Source: CAZIJH01 sp964539655
Lineage (GTDB): Archaea; Aenigmatarchaeota; Aenigmatarchaeia; CG10238-14; SCSR01
Direction of reading: 5' to 3'
NCBI GenBank assembly: GCA_964539655.1
Contig: CAZIJH010000001.1
Location: 88,495 to 152,494, forward strand
Length of the DNA stretch: 64,000 nucleotides
In this document: positions 56,641 to 64,000 of the stretch, piece after piece
How positions within the stretch are numbered: the stretch's first letter is position 1
How the letters are laid out: each line of letters opens with the position of its first letter
Notes under the pieces: generated by a model
Seen by the model: only the letters and a program-made list of their open reading frames with translations
What the model was told of the DNA's origin: nothing
Databases searched by the model: none
Made by a program: the position numbers and the translations under genes

Positions 56641-57547
56641 TTGTATCATTACCATTCGAAGATTTATAAAAATTTTCATCCATCGTTTTTTTCATCTCGA
56701 TCAGGTCTTCTTCGAAATTTATGTCTGAAAAATGTTTCAGATTTTCAAACTTTGTCGCGAGGCTTCTGTCCGTAACAGGACCAATATTGTTAACTTCGAG
56801 TATTTTGAAACCCTTGTCGAAGATTTTGTTGAATGACACGAGCATGTCGTATTTTGTCAGCGTGTAGTTCGGGACGAAATGATGCACAGAGGAAATCTTG
56901 ATCATGCTGTCATAGATGTTGTCGCTGATTATCTTGTCCATGAGCTTCGCGAAACGCAATGTTGTTATCCCGTTCCATTTGTGATGCGTGAATCCTTTGA
57001 GTTCCGCCCCGGCCGGCTGGTTCAAAAACCATTCGAGAAGGCTCAGTTTTCCTTTCCTCTCAGGGCCGATTATCGAGCACCTGATGTTCAGCATGCTTCC
57101 GTCCCCAACTTCGCCTAGGCTCTTTGTTTTTCCATAAACGTCGAGCGGATCGTGTGGAGACGATTCAACGTAGCTTCCTTCCTTTCCACTGAAAACACAG
57201 TCCGTCACAATTTGTATTATTTTCGCGCCAGTTTTTTTTCCGACCGATGCAAGCTTGTAAGGGAAAAACGAATTGACCAATATTGCACGTTTCGTCCCCT
57301 CAACATCTCCGTCTTTGCAGTACGGCTTTATTATTCCTATTGCGTTTAGAATGTATTCGATTTTATTTTTTTGTACAAATTCGGACAATGTTTCAAAGTT
57401 GCTTTCCGCCGCGTCGAAAAATAAATTATTTCCGTTGGTAGGTTCTCGCGAAGTTGTGAACACTTCGTGGTTTGATTGTGAGGAGAAATAATAATCAAGC
57501 ATGCTTCCGAGCATTCCGCTCTTTCCGAGAATCAATATATTCGCCAT
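56630..57547 (-). CDS. dTDP-4-dehydrorhamnose reductase-like protein
   Basis: The 305-residue RmlD-type SDR has ILGKSGMLGSMLDYYF (nucleotide site), NAIGIIKPYC, TDCVFSGKEGSY and YGKTKSLGE (Tyr-x-x-x-Lys). RmlD reduces dTDP-4-keto-6-deoxy-L-mannose to dTDP-rhamnose. No RmlA or RmlB is in the window, so a related 6-deoxy sugar is possible. It follows the cupin epimerase by 13 nt. Confidence 0.83.
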   Translation of the reverse strand: MANILILGKSGMLGSMLDYYFSSQSNHEVFTTSREPTNGNNLFFDAAESNFETLSEFVQKNKIEYILNAIGIIKPYCKDGDVEGTKRAILVNSFFPYKLASVGKKTGAKIIQIVTDCVFSGKEGSYVESSPHDPLDVYGKTKSLGEVGDGSMLNIRCSIIGPERKGKLSLLEWFLNQPAGAELKGFTHHKWNGITTLRFAKLMDKIISDNIYDSMIKISSVHHFVPNYTLTKYDMLVSFNKIFDKGFKILEVNNIGPVTDRSLATKFENLKHFSDINFEEDLIEMKKTMDENFYKSSNGNDTNGQ

Positions 57548-57560
57548 ACAAAATCAGTCG

Positions 57561-58010
57561 TTAGCGGTTTTCGACTTCCCAGATCTTCGTTCCCCAATAG
57601 TCGTACGGGAATCTGTAGTCGTCGTTCTTGCTTTCTTCCAGCGTCGCCGTGGAGAAAAACATTATCACAGTCCCTTTCTCGAGGACTTTAAAGCCGTTTG
57701 CATAGCCGCCCGGAATGAAAAGTACGGATGGATTTTTTTCCGACAAAATAAATTTCTTGACCTCCTCGCTTTTGCTCGGATTCTCGGGCGAGGTCATCTT
57801 GACAACGTTCACGACTGCGGAACCCGAAATCACGTAAACATATTTCGCTTCTTTCAGATGGCCGTGAAATGCTCTTATGGTGTCGTTAGAAAAGTTTCTC
57901 ACTATGTACGAGCGCTTCACTTCTTTGAAGTCGAATTCGTTTACAAACGAGACAGTCCCCCTGTCATCGACGGCAATCCCGCCTTTGATGATTGTTGGTT
58001 CGCTGGACAT
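57561..58010 (-). CDS. RmlC-like cupin, sugar 3,5-epimerase family
   Basis: The 149-residue cupin has RGTVSFVNEFDFKEVKRSYIVRNFSNDTIRAFHGHLKE with the active-site His (HGH), and the barrel strands SGSAVVNVV, SVLFIPGGYANGFKVLEKG. This matches dTDP-4-dehydrorhamnose 3,5-epimerase and the related FdtA/WxcM family. It acts before the RmlD-like reductase. The three genes run in pathway order on one strand. Confidence 0.83.
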   Translation of the reverse strand: MSSEPTIIKGGIAVDDRGTVSFVNEFDFKEVKRSYIVRNFSNDTIRAFHGHLKEAKYVYVISGSAVVNVVKMTSPENPSKSEEVKKFILSEKNPSVLFIPGGYANGFKVLEKGTVIMFFSTATLEESKNDDYRFPYDYWGTKIWEVENR

Positions 58011-58078
58011 TTTTTTCCTACACTAAGTTTTCTTTTAAGCGTTAAATATAAATATGCCTGTCTGGATTTCATTTTCCT

Positions 58079-59191
58079 TTAAATCCAGTCCTTTAGCCTG
58101 TCAATCAGAAAATCTGCAAGTACGTCGTTTCCATGCGCGTTCAAATGTGAATCAACAGTGTAATACAGTTTTTCGTCGATATTTTTTTCAACAAAAAGTT
58201 CTGTTGGATCGAAGACGCTCAACTCAGTGTCGCCTGCCAATCGCTTGACCATGTCGTTCGTCTTCATCACGTCCATATTCCCGCGGTCAATATTATTTCG
58301 AGCGATCATTTTTTCCATTGACTCGGAATCAACCTGCTCTTTGAATGGTATAAAGAGTATTATTGGCTTGAATCCGACTTCCACGGAAGTTAATTTAAAC
58401 TCGTGGAAAATGTCTCTTGTTTCGTCCACTGCTCGCAAAGTTTCTTCCGAAGTATTTTTGGTAACAAGATCTTCTGCAATTCCCCAATAGAGGCTGTTTG
58501 CCCTCGTGTCTCCGAAAATCAACGGATAGATTTTGAATCTCGCGAATCCGCAAAGTTCTGATACTGACCTGCACCACACCTGCGCGCTCTGCCATAGCGT
58601 AAATTTGAAAGGGGTGTTGTCGACAAGATCGCCGTCCGAATCTAATGTGTACAGTTTCTTGTCAAAATTGTCTTTGATGTCGTTTGCAAAAAAGGAAATA
58701 ATGACGATGTCCGGTTTGTATTTCAATCCCTCTTTTTTCAAATACAGCACTTCGTTTTCCGTCGACCAGCTGCTTGTTCCGCGCGGGATGACTTCGAATT
58801 TCAAGCTTCCATTGAATTCGTTGTTCAATTTCTCTTCAAGCAATGCGGTGAACATTTTTTCGGCCTGTATAGATTTTCCTTCCACAAAAGAGTCTCCAAT
58901 CACCATTATCCTGAATGTCCCTGCCGGCTTGTCGTACGAATAGTCCTTTCCTGCAAATCCCGCTGCATTGGTCTGCAAAATATTTACGCCGTCGCCTTCG
59001 ATCATGCGCGGAGTCCGGATTCCCGGAATGTTTTGATATTCGTAGTACGGGTTGAGCTCTATGGTGGTGCGATCGACGAACATTCCTCCCGACATTATTC
59101 TGAGCGCGATCTCGGCGGACCCGATTCCCACTGCGATCCAGAATACTGCGAGCAAGATATAAACGGAAATTTTTCGCTTCGTGATTTTCAT
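58079..59191 (-). CDS. Membrane-anchored SGNH/GDSL hydrolase
   Basis: From MKITKRKISV the protein has 370 residues. An N-terminal helix (VYILLAVFWIAVGIGSAEIALRI) anchors an outer SGNH domain. Block I is VIGDSFVEG (Ser), block III FFANDIKD (Asn), and block V DSHLNAHG (Asp, His). Such domains remove or add acyl groups, often on surface polysaccharides. It lies next to the deoxy-sugar genes on the same strand. AlgJ/AlgX-like O-acetylation is another possibility. Confidence 0.85.
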   Translation of the reverse strand: MKITKRKISVYILLAVFWIAVGIGSAEIALRIMSGGMFVDRTTIELNPYYEYQNIPGIRTPRMIEGDGVNILQTNAAGFAGKDYSYDKPAGTFRIMVIGDSFVEGKSIQAEKMFTALLEEKLNNEFNGSLKFEVIPRGTSSWSTENEVLYLKKEGLKYKPDIVIISFFANDIKDNFDKKLYTLDSDGDLVDNTPFKFTLWQSAQVWCRSVSELCGFARFKIYPLIFGDTRANSLYWGIAEDLVTKNTSEETLRAVDETRDIFHEFKLTSVEVGFKPIILFIPFKEQVDSESMEKMIARNNIDRGNMDVMKTNDMVKRLAGDTELSVFDPTELFVEKNIDEKLYYTVDSHLNAHGNDVLADFLIDRLKDWI

Positions 59192-59229
59192 TAAAAATAA
59201 TCTTGGCAATTCAACTAATATAGTTTGAC

Positions 59230-61734
59230 CTAATTTTTGGGCAGCTCGAGCCCGATTATCTTGGATTCTCCCTTGTCCATCGTGACTCCGTATACCCTGT
59301 CCCCCTGTTTTATTGTCTGGTCGTTGTGCGTTATCACGATGAATTGGGATTCTTTTGAAAGGTTCTTGACAAGGTCCGCGATGATTCTCGAATTTTCCTT
59401 GTCCAACGCAGCGTCAATCTCGTCGAAAATGTAGAAAGGTGCGGGCCTTCTTCTTTGCAGGGCAAAAAGGAATGCCATCGCTGTGAGCGTTTTTTCACCG
59501 CCTGACATGGAATCTATGTTTAACAGGGTCTTTCCTCGGGGACTGGCTTTTATCAGAAGTCCGGATTCGATGTTGTTCTGGTCTTCCAGTTCCAAGCTTC
59601 CTTCCCCCTTTGCCATGAGGGAAAATATTTCCTTGAATTCCTTGTTGACTTCGACAAGTGTCTTGTTAAAAACTTCTTTTCTTTTGTTTTCTATCTGCTC
59701 GATCATCGAGAGTACCGCCTGTTTCTCCTCGAGTATCTTTTCGTATTTCAGCTTGTATCCGTCGAATTCGTTTTTCAATTTATCGTATTCGTCGATCGCT
59801 TTCATGTTTACGAGTCCGATCTGCGAAATTTCCCTCTCCGTTTTCTTTATGTTTGCCTCGAAAGTTACGATTTTGTCGTCTATAATTTGGACATCCTTGT
59901 ACTGCTCGATCTCTTGTTTTGCGACATCAAGCTCGGCTTCCAGCCTCGCCTTCTCGATTCTCAGCCTGTTCATCTCGATTTCGATGTTGACTTTTCTTTC
60001 CTGCAGTTTCCTTCTCTTAAGTCTCATCTCGTCGACCTCGTGTTCGGAGCCGATTTTTACTTTTTCCAAATCAATCATCTGTTTTTCGGGTTCTGATATC
60101 GAATATTCCTTCATTTTTTTCTCGAGTTCTTCCCCCTCCAATTTCAAAAGATTTGTTTCCTGCTGAAGGCTGATTCTGATTCCCCTGTATCGATCTATTT
60201 CTTTCGCGGCGGATTCTCCTATCGCTTGCGGATGCGACTTGAAATAATGCCCTCCGATCATGACGCCTGTCCTTTCCATCAGGTCGCCGTCGAGCGTCAC
60301 CATTCTCGCCTTTCCAATTCCAACTTTCTTTGCGGATTCCAGATCCTCGACAAGCAGAGTGTTGCCGAAAACGAATTCCATCGCGGACATGTATCTCGTG
60401 TCGAATTTTATGTGCTTGCTCGCGATCCCGACGACTCCGCTTTTTCCAAGAAGATCGTTTTCCCTGAAGAATACCGGCTTAATTTTGTTCAATGGAATGA
60501 ATGTTGCGCGTCCTATCCTCTCCCTTTTGAGGTATTCGATGCAGAAAGATGCAACATTTTCATCTTCGACTATTATGTCGTTGATGTGCGGGCCAGCGAC
60601 AACTTCTATCGCAATCCTGTAATTTTCTGGAACAGAAATCAGGTTTGCAACAGTCCCGTGGACTCCGCGCATGTTCATTTTTAAAATTGCCTGCACCGAT
60701 CTCGGCACATCGCCCGATATTTCGACTTTCTTGGATTCGAACCCTTCCAGCTTGTCGACAAGGCTGTCGAGCCTTTCAATTTCCCTCGTATTTGACTCGA
60801 TTTTGTCCTTGTTTATCAAAATTTTCGATCTCAGTTCCGAGATCTCTTTCTGTATCTCGACCGTCTTTGAAATGTCGATTACTTTCTCGGCGATGTTTCT
60901 TATCGCCTTCTCCTTTCCTTCCAAATCCTTTTCGAGTTTGTCCGATTCTTCCAATTCTTTTTTTGCGAGATTTTCCTTTTTGGAAATTTCCTCTTCGTAC
61001 TTCGCGATGTTTTCGCTGAACGTCTTTATTTTCTTGGCCGCAAGAGACGCCTTGTTGACTTTCAGTTCCTGCTGCAAAGTTTGGTAGCGCGTGGCGGCGT
61101 TCTTTTCGTTCTCCAATTTTTTGAAGATGTCGTACCGCTGCGTGATGATTATTTCCGCTTCTTTCAACTTCTGGTCGACGACGTCAAGATCCTTCTGCGA
61201 TTTTTCTTTCTTGTCGTTGTACTCAGCTATTCCGGATATGTCGTCGAGTATGTACCTTCTCTCGGTCGGGTTCATCTCGATTATTTGAGTTACGTCTCCC
61301 TGGAGGACGATGTTGTGTCCGTCCGGATATATCCTCGCCCCGCCCAAGAATTGCAGCACCTTTTCTCGCGTCACCGTCCTTCCGTTGAGCTTGTATGCCG
61401 AGACTCCTTTCCTGTTTACCTTTCTTGTAACCACGACTTCCTGTTCGGGAATCGGAAAAAGTTTTTCGGAGTTGTCGAGGTACAGCGACACCGCGGTGTA
61501 GTCTGCTCCGCTTTTCCCTTCCCCGCCGTGGAAGATGAGTTCGTGTAGCCTGTCGGCACGCAGGGACTTCGCAGAAGTTTTTCCAATCACAAAAACTATC
61601 GCGTCGACTATGTTCGACTTGCCGGATCCGTTCGGGCCGGCCACGACGTTGAAACCGGGAAGTAGCGGTATCGAGATCCTTTTGTTGAAACTCTTGAAAC
61701 CCTGCATAGTTATTCTGGTTATCGACGTCTTCAT
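59230..61734 (-). CDS. smc: SMC chromosome-segregation ATPase with short arms
   Basis: The 834-residue SMC has Walker A GPNGSGKS (34-41), Q-loop area LQGDVTQII, hinge (about 345-500), signature SGGEKTL (744-750) and Walker B YIFDEIDAALD (768-778). Coiled arms are about 170-345 and 505-690, roughly 175-185 residues each; canonical SMCs of about 1170 residues have arms of over 300. With ScpA and ScpB it forms the prokaryotic condensin. No frameshift is seen; the frame is continuous. It shares a promoter region with the divergent membrane gene. Confidence 0.93.
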   Translation of the reverse strand: MKTSITRITMQGFKSFNKRISIPLLPGFNVVAGPNGSGKSNIVDAIVFVIGKTSAKSLRADRLHELIFHGGEGKSGADYTAVSLYLDNSEKLFPIPEQEVVVTRKVNRKGVSAYKLNGRTVTREKVLQFLGGARIYPDGHNIVLQGDVTQIIEMNPTERRYILDDISGIAEYNDKKEKSQKDLDVVDQKLKEAEIIITQRYDIFKKLENEKNAATRYQTLQQELKVNKASLAAKKIKTFSENIAKYEEEISKKENLAKKELEESDKLEKDLEGKEKAIRNIAEKVIDISKTVEIQKEISELRSKILINKDKIESNTREIERLDSLVDKLEGFESKKVEISGDVPRSVQAILKMNMRGVHGTVANLISVPENYRIAIEVVAGPHINDIIVEDENVASFCIEYLKRERIGRATFIPLNKIKPVFFRENDLLGKSGVVGIASKHIKFDTRYMSAMEFVFGNTLLVEDLESAKKVGIGKARMVTLDGDLMERTGVMIGGHYFKSHPQAIGESAAKEIDRYRGIRISLQQETNLLKLEGEELEKKMKEYSISEPEKQMIDLEKVKIGSEHEVDEMRLKRRKLQERKVNIEIEMNRLRIEKARLEAELDVAKQEIEQYKDVQIIDDKIVTFEANIKKTEREISQIGLVNMKAIDEYDKLKNEFDGYKLKYEKILEEKQAVLSMIEQIENKRKEVFNKTLVEVNKEFKEIFSLMAKGEGSLELEDQNNIESGLLIKASPRGKTLLNIDSMSGGEKTLTAMAFLFALQRRRPAPFYIFDEIDAALDKENSRIIADLVKNLSKESQFIVITHNDQTIKQGDRVYGVTMDKGESKIIGLELPKN

Positions 61735-61750
61735 CTTTTGTTCACTGAGA

Positions 61751-61763
61751 GCCTTTTTTATAT
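61751..61763. promoter_or_regulatory. Bidirectional TATA element of smc and a membrane gene
   Basis: TTTTTTATATACT lies 17-29 nt before the smc ATG on the minus strand and 24-36 nt before the plus-strand ATG at 61787. Both genes would make nearly leaderless messages from one element. Confidence 0.45.
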
Positions 61764-61786
61764 ACTAATAATAACAATTCTGTTTT

Positions 61787-62488
61787 ATGAAATTAAAGAT
61801 TATGAAATCCGTCAGCGACGGGTTCGAATCTTTGCGTACCAACAAAGTTCTTATGCAGGTCGGCTTTCTGGCGTTTGTTGTCGCCGAGCTGATCAGTTTG
61901 TCGAGCATGTACCTTTTCCTCAATCCGTTCTTTTTCGGAGGCTACTTTTTGCAATGGTCCTTTTACGCGTTCGCCATAGCGACCACGATCATCAGCCTGT
62001 TGGTCGTCATATTCCTGTACGGCGCTTACATTGCGGCCGTGGTTGCAAACAAAAAGATTTCAGTTGCCGAGTGCTTCGCCACATCTGCAAGGAAATATGT
62101 TACACTTATCGTCTCGTCGGTGATGGCCACGCTCGCGTTGATCGCGGGTCTTGTCGCGCTGATCATTCCCGGAATATACGTTGCGGTGAGACTTGCAATA
62201 TTCTACAATTTTGCGATTTTCAAGGACAACAAAAACGCGATAGAGTCGCTCAAGAAAAGCTGGGCGGTCGTCAAGGGAAACTGGTGGAGGGTGTTCGCGC
62301 TGCTGATTATACTCGGCCTGATAGATTGGGCTGCGGGGATAGTCATCACTATGTTGACGTTTTTCGGACTTCCGTCCTATTTGTTCAGCATACTCACGAA
62401 TGTCGTCCAATACATGTTCCTGACTCCGCTTTTCTTTGCGACGATGTATTCCGCTTACAAGCAGCTTTCGGGCTCACGCCGTAAATGA
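61787..62488 (+). CDS. Six-helix membrane protein (DUF975/DUF7847-like)
   Basis: The 233-residue protein has six hydrophobic helices. The cytosolic segment FKDNKNAIESLKKSWAVVKGNWWRVFALLIILGLID is typical of the membrane-family proteins grouped as DUF7544/DUF7847-like or glycerophosphodiester phosphodiesterase membrane domains. The fourth and fifth helices with LIIPGIYVAVRLAIFYNFAI match this pattern. The role is unknown. It overlaps the convergent DUF357 gene by 15 nt. Confidence 0.75.
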   Translation: MKLKIMKSVSDGFESLRTNKVLMQVGFLAFVVAELISLSSMYLFLNPFFFGGYFLQWSFYAFAIATTIISLLVVIFLYGAYIAAVVANKKISVAECFATSARKYVTLIVSSVMATLALIAGLVALIIPGIYVAVRLAIFYNFAIFKDNKNAIESLKKSWAVVKGNWWRVFALLIILGLIDWAAGIVITMLTFFGLPSYLFSILTNVVQYMFLTPLFFATMYSAYKQLSGSRRK

Positions 62489-62737
62489 TTCGTTGAATTC
62501 TTTCGGCACGCTGAAAACTTTCACATGAAGTCCCGCGTCGATGTACGACCATGATATCACCGCGGCTTCGAACGACTGGAGAAATTTTCCTTTCTCAAAA
62601 AAATATTCGGAATCGCTGAAATAGGTTTTGGCCGCCTCGATCAAACTCTTGCCACGGTCGTCGACTAGCTTTACATTGCCGATGATCTGCTTCATCCTTT
62701 TGATTTCTTTCTCTGCCTGCTTTTTGATTTCTTCCAT
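62474..62737 (-). CDS. DUF357 archaeal helical protein
   Basis: The 87-residue all-helical protein has KSLIEAAKTYFSDSEYFFEKGKFLQSFEAAVISWSYIDAGLHV, the DUF357 core found across archaea. Function is unknown. Two starts are possible: the one given, which overlaps the upstream gene by 46 nt but keeps the N-terminal helix, and the ATG at 62695, which gives a tidy ATGA overlap. Family length favours the longer form. Confidence 0.8.
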   Translation of the reverse strand: MEEIKKQAEKEIKRMKQIIGNVKLVDDRGKSLIEAAKTYFSDSEYFFEKGKFLQSFEAAVISWSYIDAGLHVKVFSVPKEFNESFTA

Positions 62738-63426
62738 TTCAATTTACCTTTCATTTTTGTCAGCCAGAATATTGTCAGCAACGAAACCCCGATAGCGATT
62801 GTTGCCGCGACGATTATCGCGTAATCGCCGTACCACATTTTAATTTGAAGCAAGGTGTACGGGCTGTTTATTTCGAGGAGTTTTGAATTGTCATAATCGC
62901 CTACCGATAGGACGTACTTGCCGCCGTTGGTTTCCCTGTCAAAAACGGTCAGGAAATAGTCAGATTCCTTCGTGCTTGTGATGTTGAACGACTGGTGCAC
63001 GTAGTAGTTCGTTCCCGTGAATTTTTCCTCGAAAATATTTTTAATATCGTTGTCGTACTCGACGATGAGGAATTCCTCTGTCCCCACGAGGCTCACCGGA
63101 ACTCTTGGAAAAGTTTGAGCAACGTAATCGGACATCACGACTATGGCGGGATTGTAGTCTTCTTGACCGATTATTTTAGGAACAAGCAGGGATATTCTGA
63201 TGGACTCGTCTTGATTCAATTGTATTTTGTAAAATCTCAGATACTTGCCTGATGGAAGTTCGTCGAATATAGCTTTCGGCGAATCTACATTTATTTCAAT
63301 TGAAGTCTCGACCGAAGATGCGTTGCTGTTTACGAATATTGTTTCGTGCGCGTATGCCGTAGAAGGAAACAGGGACATGGAAAGAATCAACAGAGAAAGC
63401 GCGAAAACAAATCCGAAAATTTTCAT
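62692..63426 (-). CDS. Secreted, C-terminally anchored protein
   Basis: The 244-residue protein has a signal peptide (1-26, ending STAYA), an outer beta-rich domain (27-200) with a few sequons, a helix (IIVAATIAIGVSLLTIFWL) and a Lys/Arg-rich tail. The topology is the same as for other surface proteins in this window. No family is recognised. It is translationally linked to the DUF357 gene. Confidence 0.75.
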   Translation of the reverse strand: MKIFGFVFALSLLILSMSLFPSTAYAHETIFVNSNASSVETSIEINVDSPKAIFDELPSGKYLRFYKIQLNQDESIRISLLVPKIIGQEDYNPAIVVMSDYVAQTFPRVPVSLVGTEEFLIVEYDNDIKNIFEEKFTGTNYYVHQSFNITSTKESDYFLTVFDRETNGGKYVLSVGDYDNSKLLEINSPYTLLQIKMWYGDYAIIVAATIAIGVSLLTIFWLTKMKGKLKWKKSKSRQRKKSKG

Positions 63427-63484
63427 AAAAAGAATTCAAGTCGCATTAATAAAAGGCTTTGGATGACTGCGATTTTGGATAAAT

Positions 63485-64000
63485 TCAGCTTACAATTTTT
63501 GGCGGAGGAATTTTCACGGTCTCGTCCTTGCTTCGGACATGGCTTCTGTAATTCAGCCAGATGAATCCCGCGACTTCCAAAAAGAAAAGCGTCCCGATCA
63601 GGTACATCGAGAAAAATCTCGCGTAGTCGACAAGGTTTATCGCAAGGAACGAATACCATCCTCCGACTATCTGGTTGTAGTACGGACCGAACAGCGCGAT
63701 TATGGGCAGCGCAAAGTATATCGGAGTGCTCCTCACCATTGCAAACGCGATCAGGTATTTGTCAAGGCTTCTTGTAAAATCTTTCAGCTTCAGCAGCAAA
63801 AGCGGGTAGATCATCAAAAGATATTGCTCGTTGACAACCTTTCCCATCATCATGTACAGAAGGATTGTGATGACGACTCCGTATTCGAGCGAGATCTTTT
63901 TCTTGATAACGAAAGCGAGCATGATTATGTACGACGCCGCAAAAATTATGCTGATGTAGTTCGACACTGCGAATGTGAAAAGGAAATCTGGTATGTTCCA
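63485..64000 (-). CDS. Polytopic membrane protein, probable GT-C glycosyltransferase C-terminal part
   Basis: The frame stays open to the end of the window, so the N-terminal part is missing. The visible 171 residues have six hydrophobic segments. NEQYLLMIYPLLLLKLKDF resembles the N-x-QY-x-x-W-x-x-P loop of PIG-M-like and archaeal mannosyltransferases. A short cytosolic tail follows. It might add sugars to lipid carriers or surface proteins, which fits the nearby sugar genes. The assignment is tentative. Confidence 0.55.
   Translation of the reverse strand, partial: WNIPDFLFTFAVSNYISIIFAASYIIMLAFVIKKKISLEYGVVITILLYMMMGKVVNEQYLLMIYPLLLLKLKDFTRSLDKYLIAFAMVRSTPIYFALPIIALFGPYYNQIVGGWYSFLAINLVDYARFFSMYLIGTLFFLEVAGFIWLNYRSHVRSKDETVKIPPPKIVS

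Noticed and set aside
59230..61734. Frameshifted or truncated SMC
   Set aside because: The frame is continuous from Walker A through the hinge to the signature and Walker B motifs, so the short length is real in this sequence, not a break.
1..64000. CRISPR array
   Set aside because: I saw no run of 25-40-bp direct repeats with unique spacers and no cas genes. The only regular array is the coding 60-bp repeat at 17.7-19.1 kb.
1..64000. Insertion sequences or prophage
   Set aside because: No transposase, integrase or phage structural gene was recognised on either strand. The homing endonuclease is the only mobile-type gene.

Overview
The window is one continuous stretch of an archaeal chromosome. 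Archaeal markers are aIF2-alpha, Nop10, a PAC2-type proteasome-assembly protein, the archaeal form of S2, Lhr helicase, TrmB, DUF357, two interrupted tRNA genes, and TATA boxes about 25-30 nt before many first ATGs (leaderless starts). Internal genes often use GGAGG-type ribosome sites. Dense packing, tiny genes, SMC-ScpA-ScpB, FtsZ and many unrecognised secreted proteins suggest a DPANN lineage. That placement is inference; no rRNA is present to fix it.

Layout. 0-2 kb: partial Nudix protein, VIT1/CCC1 metal transporter, DUF59 protein. 2.1-5.7 kb: a six-gene redox operon (two glutaredoxin-like proteins, a zinc microprotein, thioredoxin reductase, glutamate dehydrogenase, NAD kinase) that makes, loads and spends NADP(H). 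5.7-8.4 kb: an unusual class II tRNA with an apparent T-loop intron, a degenerate tRNA copy, RDD protein, and a nickel superoxide dismutase with its maturation protease. 8.4-15 kb: B12-dependent ribonucleotide reductase, S2, PAC2, Nop10, Nudix, aIF2-alpha and a PC4-like protein. 15-23 kb: secreted proteins and a five-gene operon (HTH, repeat-rich surface protein, second surface protein, MinD-like ATPase, coiled-coil protein). 23-31 kb: mixed small genes, tRNA-Leu and tRNA-Glu, an AT-rich membrane gene, DipZ-like thioredoxin, PRC-barrel and PqqD-like proteins, FtsZ. 31-36 kb: Yip1-like and Tat-type secreted proteins, a homing endonuclease, tRNA-Arg, tRNA-Ser followed at once by a metal-binding microprotein, and TrmB with its likely operator.

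36-47 kb: REC-like protein plus a propeller surface protein, pterin dehydratase, parvulin, FkbM methyltransferase, tRNA-Val, MgtC, Lhr, HAD phosphatase, endonuclease III, a toxin-antitoxin-like pair, and an ATP-cone/Mrr-like nuclease. 47-52 kb: a 1053-residue S-layer-like protein and a zinc-ribbon membrane protein. 52-64 kb: ScpB, ScpA, three KGG-motif proteins, rhamnose-type sugar genes, an SGNH hydrolase, a short-armed SMC, and envelope proteins running off the right end.

The strongest leads are: the interrupted class II tRNA at 5.7 kb; a palindrome TGTCAy-N7-GTGACA found at three promoters including trmB's own; the exact 20-residue repeat protein in an operon with a MinD-like ATPase; the tRNA-Ser/microprotein junction; NiSOD with its protease; and the SMC with coiled coils about half the usual length.
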